64,000 nucleotides of DNA from Cylicocyclus nassatus (lineage: Eukaryota; Nematoda; Chromadorea; Rhabditida; Strongylidae), in contig CATQJL010000112.1 of NCBI GenBank assembly GCA_958299035.1, positions 48,938,941 to 49,002,940 of the forward strand, given 5' to 3'. The first letter of the stretch is position 1. Each line of letters opens with the position of its first letter. The notes beneath the pieces are model-generated. The model was not told the DNA's origin and did not search any database. It worked only from the letters and a program-made list of their open reading frames with translations. Of the stretch, positions 12,205 through 21,239 are shown in pieces. Position numbers and translations under genes: made by a program.

Positions 12205-12722
12205 GATCTGAGAGGGGATGCGACATATCTCACTACTATAGATTTTTCCTTCTTCTTTCTCTATCTCGGTTGTGAAGGTCCTCATACCCTAATGCCTGGC
12301 TCAATAGTTGCCACGGTACTGCTGTACAAGATCAGATTTCACTATTTGGTATGATCTCGTGGGGAACCCCAGACGATCACCTGTCATTTTCAAAACCATC
12401 TATCTTCCTATAAATGAAAATGAAATAGTGGAAATAAGTGAGAACTCAGGATAAATTCGCAGTCTTCAGATTCCAATTCTCCTATCAAAAGCAGGTTTAG
12501 CAGTGCCGTAGTTTATCTTCAGTAAAATTTCACTGCGTTTCTTTCAGGCGATAAATAACTCTGAAAACGATGGGGATCCCCAGAAGATCACATAAAATAA
12601 TTATAATCTACTTTGTATTTTGCATGGCAGTACCCGGGTATGAGAACCTTCAAATAACCGAAATAGAATAGGAAAGATATCCAGAGTAGCAAGATATCAC
12701 GCATCCCCTCCCCTGAGAGGCG
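12205..12722. mobile_element. ~515-bp inverted-repeat element, MITE-like
   Basis: The left arm, from about 12205 to 12290 (GAGAGGGGATGCG ... CTCATACCC), is repeated in reverse complement at about 12637-12720 (GGGTATGAG ... CGCATCCCCTC), with scattered mismatches over ~85 bases. Inside are further related phrases (GATCACCTGT, AGAAGATCAC, GGGATCCCCAG). There is no coding capacity. A non-autonomous DNA transposon is the simplest reading; the exact ends and a target-site duplication were not resolved. Confidence 0.55.
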
Positions 12723-13300
12723 CACAATTCCAGGTACGGACACCTACGATAAGATAAGAAGTAACAAGGAAGAATTAATGATGGATGGTTCTTCGCCATG
12801 ATAGTTGGACAGACCAAATTCGCCTTCGGAATCACTATCCTTCTCTTCCTTCTTTTTTCCTAATTCATGTTTCTTTCCACATTTTGCAAAGAAGGCTGTA
12901 AAACTCCGGACTGCGTCAGTTCTTGGTAGAATCGCGCATGTTCCACCATTACATTCTTCATACGATTAGAATGTTCGGGAAACGCTAGCTCGTTCCTTAC
13001 AAGTATTCTGGTTTTGTTTCACAACATTCGTTCTGCTCCCCTAACTGAGGAAAAGAGCTGATTACCGGCACTCAGATGTACAGCATTCATTGAGTCATCG
13101 AGTAGGTAAACATCGTCGTTTTGATAAACAGCACGAACTAAAGATATACATATTCGTGCCTTTCGTCATCCCGGGCGCCTGACTCCTTTCTCTCCAATTT
13201 CCGTTATGTCGCTCACGGCAGCATTCAATCTAAGTGCAGTGCATATGCATGTAGCACACGATTGTACAAATACTCGTCGAATTTTTCCTAAATTGTACAA
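12723..13300. other. No gene seen
   Basis: AT-rich sequence without recognisable coding exons or structured repeats. Its right part merges into the diverged SMARCC-like copy region described next. Confidence 0.35.
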
Positions 13301-13400
13301 TTGTTGTACAATTGTTTTCCTCTGCTTGCGGTTCTTGAGTTGGAGTTGGTGTTTGTTTACGCAAGCATGATGACTACTCTGGAATATTAATTTCTGCAAT
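13300..13400 (-). pseudogene. Fragment of a second SMARCC-like copy
   Basis: On the minus strand about 13375-13300 reads a peptide containing TPTQEPQAEENN, matching the TPTQAPQENSKK start of the better preserved pseudogene at about 15190-15150. Reading frames close soon after, so only a short remnant remains. This supports local duplication of this gene region. Confidence 0.4.
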
Positions 13401-13429
13401 AAAATCGAAAGTGACAAAAAGGACCGGAA

Positions 13430-13530
13430 TAACGTACACATCCATCCACTTGGAAAGTGACCGGAATAACGTACACATCCATCCATTCGCAGCAAATTCC
13501 CCGTCGTTAATTCGCAGCAAATTTCCCAGT
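13430..13530. repeat. Two short tandem duplications
   Basis: GACCGGAATAACGTACACAT with its following CCATCCA occurs twice about 36 bases apart, directly followed by two copies of TTCGCAGCAAATT with CCGTCGTTAA (about 26 bases apart). Local slippage-type duplications; no function inferred. Confidence 0.7.
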
Positions 13531-13674
13531 CGTTAATTCTCGAATCGTAATCGCTGATTCTGAAAGCGTAAGCGTAAGGGAAGAGGTCAAAACAAATATG
13601 AATGAGCAGATATGATATGCCTAGCAACCAAAATGAATCTTTCTCTCCAAATTTATACCCGCATGAAGGGTGCC

Positions 13675-13711
13675 GAGGGCGGTACCAGGTGGCACTCCTG
13701 GTACCGCCCTC
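13675..13711. repeat. Perfect 15-bp stem, 7-nt loop inverted repeat
   Basis: GAGGGCGGTACCAGG at 13675-13689 is exactly complementary to 13697-13711, with loop TGGCACT. It would form a very stable hairpin or cruciform. One arm (CCTGGTACCGCCCTC) recurs at about 15718-15732 in the duplicated flank, so the palindrome may reflect an inversion junction. Confidence 0.85.
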
Positions 13712-14045
13712 CCTTTCCCGCCATTTGAAGATTTTCGAATTAAGTTAACGATATACGGTATATACCGCATAAAATTCTGCTCCTAGGACGCTAACGCGAT
13801 TGTAGACCAAAGCTAGGTGCAACTACGCAGTAAGCCATTTACAAGATCTCCGTTATCCGCTCTTCTATATAAGGTGATAAAAGGTGATCGCAAGTAGGGC
13901 ATAATTTACCTCATGACCCCGTCGTCGATAAGACGAGGAGATCTGAAGTTTAAGGCATGCTAGTACCTGAAACTATGCCTTTAGCCACCCAAGATAGGCT
14001 AACAGCTCGGATCTGGATCTAATATGCTAGATTTCATTGACACGG
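13700..14045. repeat. Local direct repeat, copy 1
   Basis: Similar over ~340 bases to 15715-16087 (shared phrases TTCCCGCCATTTGAAGA, CATAAAATTCTGCTCCT, TATATAAGGTGAT, ACCTCATGACCCCGTCGTCG). Both copies carry TATATAAGGTGAT on the plus strand. On the minus strand a 33-base segment flanked by TTCAG and GTAAAT resembles a mini-exon. Diverged by point changes and small indels. Confidence 0.75.
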
Positions 14046-15205
14046 TTTGAGGAGGGTCAGGTTGAGAAGGGTATCCTTCTGGTTGGTGAACATCTACAGA
14101 TGCAGGAGGTATGTTTGGCGTGAAGGCTGAGCGGCAGGAGGCGCTGCAGGCTGTCATTGCTGTAATGCCGGAATCTGCTGCCGCTGTACAGCTCGAGGTC
14201 GTACGGGTGCGGAAGTTAGTGCCGCGGCTACAGCAGCTTCTGACAAAGCCTCATTCGTCTTTGTAGTTGCTGAAGTCGCTCGATATTCTAAGTAACTGCA
14301 GATTGAAAGTACAGAAATGAAACTGAATAGAAATAGTCTGCTTTTCTAATGAGTTACTACATTTAAAAAAGAGAAATCGCTATGCTCACGTTCATGAGCA
14401 GGCGGAACAGCTACTTGCACTTATGGGGTCAGCTGAGGAGGATCACTGACTTCGAATCTGGTTGTAACGATGCTGGCGACTGAAACTAAGTTAAGAGTAC
14501 TTACTATAGAAAGGACACTATGTAACTCACTTGCCCCGCTGCTATCATTTTTCTATCTGCTTCTGCCACACTGCTCCAGATAACTTAGCTGATCCACATG
14601 GAAAGCTTGTCGTTCAAGAATAAGTTGCTGGCGCTCATAATCTATCTAAAGCAAGGAGTATACGCACAACAACATTCCATTTTAATCAAAGAAAACTCAA
14701 AAAAAAAACGCGAAAACAGCTCACACCTCTTTCTTTATCCATAATTTGCTCTAACTCGTCAAAGTGCCGTGGTTTCATTTCCAACTTTTTTTTATCTAAA
14801 TTTCCACTGATTGAGCTACTAATGACTTGATTCACCGCTGGCGAGGTGCTGAAATTCAAGTAAACTACTGACAAACACTATATTCAAACGAGAAGATATT
14901 TCAATAGAGAACAACACCTTATTCATTGCGGCAGCGGCGACAGCAGCCGCAACAACAGCTTGAACATTTTCGCTTAGAGCCACTTTGGCTGCGTGCTCGA
15001 TGGTAGCATCATCGGATTTTTCGCGCTCTCATCGATCTCGCATCTTCTCGCCCTCTTCCTTTTCTTTCTTCTCGTCAGTAGTTACACCGGATTCGGACAC
15101 GCTACCATCAGCAAAACTCTTTTGTTTCATCGCCCGAAAACACTGCTTTTTCTTGCTGTTTTCTTGTGGTGCTTGAGTTGGTGTTGGTATCCACTCAAAG
15201 TTCAT
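14040..15205 (-). pseudogene. SMARCC/SWI3-like C-terminal region, degenerate multi-exon pseudogene
   Basis: Exon-like segments read in order on the minus strand: 15205 to ~14916 (PTPTQAPQ, acidic/Lys-rich stretch, then Ala-rich ENVQAVVAAAVAAAAMNK), 14848-14727 (DKKKLEMKPRHFDELEQIM), 14641-14531 (DYERQQLILERQAFHVDQL), 14479-14390 (FEVSDPPQLTP) and 14295 to ~14100 (QPAAPPAAQP). KKLE..RHF.ELE.IMD.ER...YERQQL..RQAFH..QL is the conserved C-terminal coiled-coil signature of SMARCC/BAF155/SWSN-1 subunits of SWI/SNF chromatin remodellers, followed in the family by a Pro/Gln/Ala-rich tail, as here. Disabling changes: TGA at 15031-15029, a frameshift near 14575-14555, TAA at 14423-14421 and a TGA in the Gln-rich tail. 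The SWIRM and SANT domains were not found. Preserved intron positions show it arose by DNA duplication, not retroposition. Confidence 0.7.
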
Positions 15206-15492
15206 TCCGCAGCCGCACTACTCTGAAACACTTCTGTTTTAATTATAAAATAAAATCAAAATGACAAAAAGGCTTGACATAGTAATCGGGCGCACCGCCT
15301 TGCTGCGGTGGATAGCCTTTAAGCAGATTATTCGAAGTTACAACTAATCAATTTAAATCACTTTAAAAAGTTTTTATCGATCTTGATCGGGCTGAAGCAA
15401 TCAAAAAAGTTATTAAACTATTTCAACCTAATCCAATATCTCAGTAGCAATAAACCTTGTTGAGAGGGATATCCTTGATAAGCGCCTTGAGC

Positions 15493-15660
15493 CTATGCCT
15501 GTTGGACGTAGGATTGAGGAGGATCAGGTTGAGGAAGGTATCCTCCTGGTTGGTGAACACCTACAGGTGCGAGAGGATATATCTGGAGCGGAGGCTGAGC
15601 GGCAGGACGCCCTGCAGGCTATTCTCACTGTGATGCTACATGGCACGCGCCAGTAACAAC
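15493..15660 (-). pseudogene. Second copy of the SMARCC-like Pro/Gln-rich tail
   Basis: The minus frame encodes a Pro/Gln/Ala-rich peptide (PAAQPPLQIYPLAPVGVHQP then GGYLPQPDPPQSYVQQA) ending at TAG 15495-15493. It matches 14050-14165, where the same peptide is broken by stops and frame changes, so this copy keeps the tail frame better. The adjoining helical exons were not located. Likely a fragment of a tandem paralogue. Confidence 0.5.
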
Positions 15661-15714
15661 ATCGTTTGACGTACGGGCTTCCAAGAACCGCGCCCAGAAC
15701 GCTCACGCATGCGC

Positions 15715-16087
15715 CACCTGGTACCGCCCTCGGTTTCCCGCCATTTGAAGACTTCGAACTGAGTTAACCATTCATTATATGGTACATGTTTTCCCACGCC
15801 TCAAGCCTGGGAAAATACCGTATAAAATTCTGCTCCTTGGAAGTCAACGCGACGGTAGACAAAAGCTAGATGTAACTTCGCAGTACGCCATTTACAAGAA
15901 GATCCCCGTTATCCGCTCTTGTATATAAGGTGATATAAGGTGATCGCAAGTAGGGCATAACTTACCTCATGACCCCGTCGTCGATGAGACGAGGAGATAT
16001 GAGGTGTGAGGCATGTTAGAATGTGCATGTCACCCAAGATAGACTAACAACCGAATCTGGATTTAATATGCTGGATTTCACTGACAC
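15715..16087. repeat. Local direct repeat, copy 2
   Basis: Counterpart of 13700-14045. It is flanked on the opposite side by the Pro/Gln tail copy compared with copy 1, so the region has been rearranged as well as duplicated. Confidence 0.75.
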
Positions 16088-16355
16088 TACTAAACAAGGT
16101 TTTTTTTTGCATGATTGATATTCTATCAAATTACAATACAATTACAATATTACAATGACGGCTGTTAGTTCAACAGTGAATTTTGAAAAATATATACGTT
16201 TGAGAATCAGAAAATTATTTCAAAATAGGTGAACTGAAACTCCGATTAACGTAACTGAGACGTAACGGCTACAAAATATGCAAACTGTTCCCTAGTTTTT
16301 TCACCTTATTATAATATTCTTATTAGTAGTAGAAGATAAAAACAAAGCAAAATAC

Positions 16356-16446
16356 CTTTGAATCACTCCTGATAAGTTCACGTGCGCGATCGATCGAAAA
16401 GCTCGACAAAATCTTTCTGGAAATGATCCAAGCGTCGATAGCGTCC
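16356..16446 (-). CDS. Isolated exon candidate, unrecognised
   Basis: A 91-base segment bounded by TTATTCAG and a GTATTT donor is open in one phase and encodes DAIDAWIISRKILSSFSIDR then ARELIRSDSK. It may belong to the decayed gene whose tail lies at 15493-15660, but the linking exons are missing. No family is recognised. Confidence 0.3.
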
Positions 16447-16646
16447 CTGAATAATAAGCTGTTAAAAAATCAAGAAAGCAAAAGGAAAAAAATGCCGAGA
16501 ATACCGTTTCATGAAAGATGAGAACCATAAAAGGAAGCAATACAAGTTGTATTTCATATCATTATTTTGTCTGTGTTTCGTTTGATCTGATCCAAGGAGA
16601 ATGGCCATTCATCGCTAAGGACATTCTTGGAACTCAGCTTAGAGCT

Positions 16647-16866
16647 CGGTTTTAAAACATGATGATGCTCTGGATAGACGTATCGTGAGAAGAACAGTAC
16701 TGAAATCGATCGATCAACTACTATCAACAACTGTACTTATAGAAACAGCAATCATGTAATAACTTTATTCAACAACGCATATCCAACAATGCATCACATC
16801 CATCACGGCTACGACAAGTAATGAAGACAATCTTCACGAAAAACCATTATCGTCTACCACCTCAAG
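16647..16866. repeat. ~220-bp direct repeat, copy 1
   Basis: Matches 17798-18024 (shared CATCACATCCATCACGGCTA and CGTATCCAACAATGCATCAC-like phrases). On the minus strand this copy contains AATAAA (about 16761-16766) and begins just after a Gly/Arg-rich reading frame that stops at 16862, so it resembles a duplicated 3' UTR. Confidence 0.75.
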
Positions 16867-16960
16867 ATCGTCCACCTCTCATTCGTGCTTTGCCACGAAA
16901 ACCACCACCACTGCGGCTACTCCAATCAAATCTACTTCTACTTTTTTTTCCGCACATTTT
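16862..16960 (-). CDS. Gly/Arg-rich C-terminal exon candidate
   Basis: The minus frame ends MCGKKSRSRFDWSSRSGGGF then RGKARMRGGRS and stops at TGA 16864-16862. Basic Gly/Arg-rich tails are common in RNA-binding proteins, but there is no domain to identify it. An AATAAA about 100 bases downstream and the duplicated 3' flank make a real gene end plausible. The upstream exons are not clear; 17100-17250 contains a charged open stretch (RVFDAMKQWKKENLGYGAEK) on the same strand. Confidence 0.35.
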   Translation of the reverse strand, partial: KMCGKKSRSRFDWSSRSGGGFRGKARMRGGRS

Positions 16961-17797
16961 CAAAACAGTAAATAATATGTAAATGATTTCGATGATTTTT
17001 GATAATTCTTTCTTTTTTATGTATTTTATGTAAATGATAATCCTTTCTTTTTTATGCGAATGATTCTTTTTTTTCAATCTAAATGATACTAAGAGGAAAA
17101 AATCGAAAGAAGACGCTTTGAGAGTGATGCCGACGTTATCCTGTCATTCCTCCTGCTTCCTTTCTTTTCAGCGCCATAACCAAGGTTCTCTTTTTTCCAC
17201 TGTTTCATGGCATCGAATACTCTCCCCGTTCCAAGGCGGCCGAACTTCTATGCAACGCTTTTATTTGCTCATACGCTAGGAGCGGGCTATATGAATGTAA
17301 GTTTGATCGAGCGTAATGCATCAACAATGGTTTTACAGACACTGTCACATCCCTATCAGGCGATATGGTGAAAAGGACACAAGATGCCACCGATGGTGGA
17401 GAAGGCATCAATAAATGGTGGCGAGTGCACAACAAAACTTTAGAAATTAATACTCTCTCGCATCCGCAGCCGACATGGCCGCGTCGAAGAAGGTAGAAGT
17501 GAGGGACACAGGATAAATGAAAATGAAAGATGAATCCCCGATATAAAATGAAGCAACATTACGATGTTAGACAAGCTAGAAACACAAATACACCTAAAAG
17601 TGATGCAATTCTAGCAAATGAAAATTGTTTCGATCGGCATGCTGCTGGTGGAGTAATCGATCCTATAAGTCATTCATTATTATTAGTTTAAAAATTGTCC
17701 AGATTATTCTGAGTAAGAAGCTCTCATCACTGCTCCGAAATGGTTGGGGATATGCGAAGCTAAGAGAATACTCTTCTAATACACTGTTATGAAAAAT

Positions 17798-18024
17798 CGG
17801 TTTTAAAACGTGATGATTCTTTGGATAAACGTATCGTGGGAGGAACCGCACTGGAATCGATCGACCAACTACCATCAGCAACTGTATTTATAGAGAAAAC
17901 AATAATGTATTGACTATATTCAACAACGTATATCCAACAATGCATCACATCCATCACGGCTACGACAAGTAATGGAGACAATCTTCACGAAAAACCAAAA
18001 AGTGTTATCGTCTACCACCTCAAC
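17798..18024. repeat. ~220-bp direct repeat, copy 2
   Basis: Counterpart of 16647-16866. The polyadenylation-like hexamer of copy 1 is AATATA here, and the adjoining Gly/Arg-rich frame is absent. Confidence 0.75.
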
Positions 18025-18498
18025 CGCAGTATTGAAGGGTCGTCTTCTTCATCTTCGTATATAAGATATAAAGCAAGGAAGAAATGATTCTGATCGCTCA
18101 GAATTTGTGCACGAAAACTGGGCAAGTTACATGCTTCTCGGCAGCCGTTTTACGAAAAACCAACAAGAGTACTAACCTAATCTGTAAGTTTTGCTCTCCG
18201 AGGTCTCTCATCTCAGTGTGTTCAGTATGTCCCTTCCTCCATAACTCGTGCTTCGCTATCAATCGGAGATATGAAAGGCAACTTTATAAATACCGCAGCC
18301 TCTTTACCAGCAAGTGACACTCCACCCTGAAGTGAGTGATACGAACTCTAAACCCCAACTTTTCCACTTCACTCAGTGTACCTGTTCTGTCTTCTTGTGA
18401 GTCTCCTCAAATTTCCTTCCAGCTCATTTTCTTGTGCACTGCACAGTGAATGGACTGTCTAAAATACGTGAACATTTTCGTTTCAAGTGAAAATAACA

Positions 18499-18661
18499 CT
18501 AAAACTTCACCTTTCCCTGATTATCAGCAAATTTCACAGCCACTACATAAACTTCAGGTTCTGTTGGTTTGTAGTTCACTTTGATCAAACCAGAGTTTGC
18601 TCTTTGCGAGTAAGTTCTACTTTCGACGGTCCTTGCAAAAAAACCAAAGCACCGCCATAAC
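18499..18661 (-). pseudogene. Filamin-type (ABP280) immunoglobulin-like repeat, frameshifted fragment
   Basis: After a TTTTTCAG acceptor (18664-18662) one frame reads YGGALVFLQGPSKVEL and the next reads SGLIKVNYKPTEPEVYVVAV then KFADNQ, ending TAG 18501-18499. Filamin repeats carry a GG....EGPSK.E core followed by a V.Y.PTEPG.Y...VKF strand pair, so both halves belong to one domain but in different frames, with a one- or two-base indel near 18600. Filamins crosslink actin through arrays of such repeats; a lone broken repeat with a stop directly after it is most likely a pseudogene fragment. A base error is the alternative. Confidence 0.6.
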
Positions 18662-18825
18662 CTGAAAAACAAGGAAGTTCTCACTGAACTCAGCAGAGCA
18701 ACCCACAATCAAGCGGCAAGAAAAATAAACAGCTTTGCAATTTTTTTGCAAGAAAGAGTGCTGTACACGCTGCTCACGCTGCAAGAATTGTTTATATTTC
18801 AATGTTCTGAAATATAGTAAATAGA

Positions 18826-19012
18826 GCAGACAAGAATAATACATACTTTCAAATAGGCCGCTATGGCTTTTTTCGAAGCCAAAGAACGTCCACATGGAAT
18901 CTTATAATCTCGAATAGAGCAGACAAAAACAACACATACTTTCAAATAAGCCGCTATGGCTTTTTTCGAAGCCAAAGAACGTCCAAATGGAATCCTATAA
19001 TCTGGAATCTTA
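18826..19012 (-). repeat. 93-bp tandem duplication spanning an exon-like segment
   Basis: GCCGCTATGGCTTTTTTCGA begins at 18857 and again at 18950. On the minus strand each 31-codon unit encodes DY.IP.GRSLASKKAIAAYLK and a GTATGT donor. The lower-coordinate unit is followed by an intron-like stretch ending CTATATTTCAG. Because 93 is divisible by three and the frame continues through, it could be an in-frame exon-plus-intron duplication. Confidence 0.7.
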
Positions 19013-19245
19013 TACAAATCTCTTCTCTACGATATAGAATCAGCCATAAGCTCTAAGCGAGATTCTCCACTCATAGATCCCGTTTTTTTTCACAATTCTA
19101 CAAACAAGAAAACTAAGGACAACTTCTTATACTAATAATAATTAGCTTAGTTCGGGACTTCACATCCAAAACACCAACGGTCGGATCAAAACTCCACAAT
19201 TTCCCAAGATACTGGTAGACGCCACAAACTACAACTGTACACCCA

Positions 19246-19452
19246 CTATGATTGGGTCACGGTAACCATCAAATATCGAGAACCAACCGTGGTTGTGGAC
19301 TTCAGCTTATCCATGCTTGGTCCAGGCTGTACGACATCAAAGTGCAATCGGTTCTTGGCCATACGTCTTGCTGACATATTATTATTTCCAAAGTGCTCCA
19401 AATTCTGTAATCGAAAAAATATGCACATACCAATATCCTCTGCTGTAACCAT
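19246..19452 (-). CDS. Unidentified 68-codon frame
   Basis: Open minus-strand frame from ATG 19452 containing RRMAKNRLHFDVVQPGPSMD then KLKSTTTVGSRYLM. The composition looks protein-like (beta-strand and GPS phrase) and it lies upstream of the filamin-type fragment on the same strand, so it might be another exon of that decayed gene. No splice link could be established. Confidence 0.25.
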   Translation of the reverse strand: MVTAEDIGMCIFFRLQNLEHFGNNNMSARRMAKNRLHFDVVQPGPSMDKLKSTTTVGSRYLMVTVTQS

Positions 19453-19630
19453 TCAAAGTGTTAGAGAATCTCAAAACCTTTGAATATGCATGAATATTCG
19501 AAGCAGTTAGCTACACTGACGAAACAGTTTCTCGGTGGAAATCTCAGAACGTATGCAGTCACTCGATCTTGATTGCAATCATAGGCCTAGGATAGTAAAG
19601 GAAACTTGTCTAATGAATGAGAAAACCCAA

Positions 19631-20221
19631 TCAGCGGCGTATTACGATGGCTTGAGCTGGTCGCTCAGGTGGCGATGGTTTCTTCATGTGCACCGAAGGC
19701 CAGTCTGGATATTTCTCAAAGTATTTCTGAATAAATCGGCGACGCTTCGGATTTTGTCGTATCGACTGATATACACCGCCTTTAGCGATCTGCAAAATCA
19801 ACTGATATACACCTCCTTTAGCGATCTGCAAAACCACAGATTCTGAAAAAGTACTTGTAAATAAGCAAGGGGCAAATAAAATATTGAATCATAAAGTGTA
19901 AATAGAACTTGGACGGAGGTAGAGTGATCGCAATCAAACACAAGGTAAGTTTAAGAGTATGAGAAAGAAGACTTACATCGATTTCGTTTGTGGCAATTGA
20001 TTGTCTAGCTAATGGCAATATCTTCAGCATCTTGATTTTATCTCGAGACTATTGCACGATATTCCTATCATCCATTATCTGGAAATTTAAATTTCATAAC
20101 CGTCAAAACGTCATAAGTTGCCAAAATCTTTTATTCAACTTACTATGGAAGCCTGCATAGCAGCATCATCACAAGTGTCAAACGCAGCCTGGACATATTC
20201 TAAACCGTCATCGAAGAAGAT
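19631..20221 (-). pseudogene. Three-exon chain of an unrecognised protein, with in-frame stop
   Basis: Exons 20221-20144 (IFFDDGLEYVQAAFDTCDDA then AMQASI), 20078-19977 (ends SRDKIKMLKILPLARQSIAT then NEID before GTAAGT) and 19825 or 19789 to 19631 (QNPKRRRFIQKYFEKYPDWP, then a Lys/Pro-rich end and TGA) join in phase 0. If the best acceptor (AATTTCCAG, 20081-20079) is used, exon 2 contains TAG at 20051-20049. The same three bases end CAATAG, so a weaker acceptor immediately after them would restore the frame. The last exon has two acceptors because of a 36-base duplication. No family recognised. Either a pseudogene or a gene with unusual acceptor choice. Confidence 0.4.
19754..19825 (-). repeat. 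36-bp tandem duplication carrying a 3' splice site
   Basis: TTTTGCAG followed by ATCGCTAAAGG occurs with exon starts at 19825 and 19789, exactly 36 bases apart. Each copy supplies an acceptor followed by IAKGGVYQ. Either acceptor keeps the frame, so a 12-residue repeat could be included or skipped. Confidence 0.8.
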
Positions 20222-20290
20222 CTAAGATGACTTCATAATGTTCGTATCGGCAAACAGGTACTTAGAATCCACAAACCAAAAATTCTTAAT

Positions 20291-20394
20291 TATGCGCAGT
20301 ATTCGGCAAAGTTCCAATACTTCCCGTACTCCAAACAGGTCTTATGCGCAGTATTCGGCAAAGTTCCAATACTTCCCGTACTCCAAACAGGTCC
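20291..20394. repeat. 52-bp tandem duplication
   Basis: TATGCGCAGTATTCGGCAAA starts at 20291 and again at 20343; each unit ends CCAAACAGGTC. The period is not a multiple of three and it sits in an exon-like minus-strand frame, so it would shift that frame. Confidence 0.9.
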
Positions 20395-20939
20395 CTGAGG
20401 GCAATACGAACTACTCACCAACGCGGCCAACGCAGTCCTGAACATGCGATCTTCAGAAGAAAAAATCAGAAGAAAAAACTTCGATAAAAAAACAAACATC
20501 GAAAAAAGGCAAAATTTTAGGCCAGGATGGATGTTGCCGCTAACGCTAGATGTTCACGCGCGCGCTGGGACCGCCATGCGGTTTCCCGCTATTTGCCGAT
20601 TTTTGAATTGCGCTTGTCATTCTTTATATATTAGATTTGGTACGCCCGAAGGCGTGCTTAGTACAACCCGAACAATTCTCAAAACAGCCGGAGTAAGCTA
20701 GACAAAACACAAAAAAAAGGAAGAAAATAACAACATCGTGGTACCGTAATAATGAATCGGTCATCCGCATCTAACGAGATTTACTTTGCACTCAGTGGAA
20801 GGAGGAGCATTCAAAGCTCAGAGACGCAAATAAATGCAAGAAACAATGTAAAAAAATCAGAAATATTGATCAACCCTCTCCCACCCCCTCAAGACAACCA
20901 CATGAAGCCCTGGGGACGGACCAGAAGCTCGGCGCCCGG

Positions 20940-21161
20940 CTATACTGGCAGCCCCCGCCGGACTAGCCGAAACGGGTGCACTGGCAGGGGGCAGCCAGTA
21001 CCACCGCCCGCCGACACTCCCGCTCCTCCCCACAGACCCCCAATGGCTGACCGAAGAGGCGAAAGAAAGCAGAGCAATATCAAAAGTATCCACAGGAGTA
21101 GCATCACGACCATTGTAGTGCAAAGAAAAAAAATCCCGAAAGACCAGACCACAATCTTCAA
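20940..21161 (-). CDS. Candidate 73-residue small membrane or secreted peptide
   Basis: ATG 21161 opens a frame that starts MKIVVWSFGIFFLCTTMVVM and continues LLLWILLILLCFLSPLRSAI, a long hydrophobic segment suitable as a signal anchor or transmembrane helix, followed by a Gly-rich stretch (GGLWGGAGVSAGGGTGCPLP) and a short basic end. The Gly-rich half coincides with a locally GC-rich block (about 20905-21060) unlike its AT-rich surroundings. No family recognised. It lies downstream of the CR1 element's 3' end on the same strand, and could be a chance frame. Confidence 0.3.
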   Translation of the reverse strand: MKIVVWSFGIFFLCTTMVVMLLLWILLILLCFLSPLRSAIGGLWGGAGVSAGGGTGCPLPVHPFRLVRRGLPV

Positions 21162-21239
21162 GAAAACTCATTCGAAGATCCGAAAAAGGAAAATGAGAGG
21201 AGAGACTATTTGGTCAACAAAAAAATACTGAACCCGAAC

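Noticed and set aside
13913..13980. Box C/D snoRNA or spliced-leader RNA gene
   Set aside because: The ATGACCCC and CTGA-like words are not in proper C/D spacing and no leader motif is present; it belongs to the local direct repeat.
20752..21231. 159-codon plus frame as a gene
   Set aside because: Pro/Arg-rich composition comes from the GC-rich block and there is no motif; the minus frame through the same block looks more protein-like.
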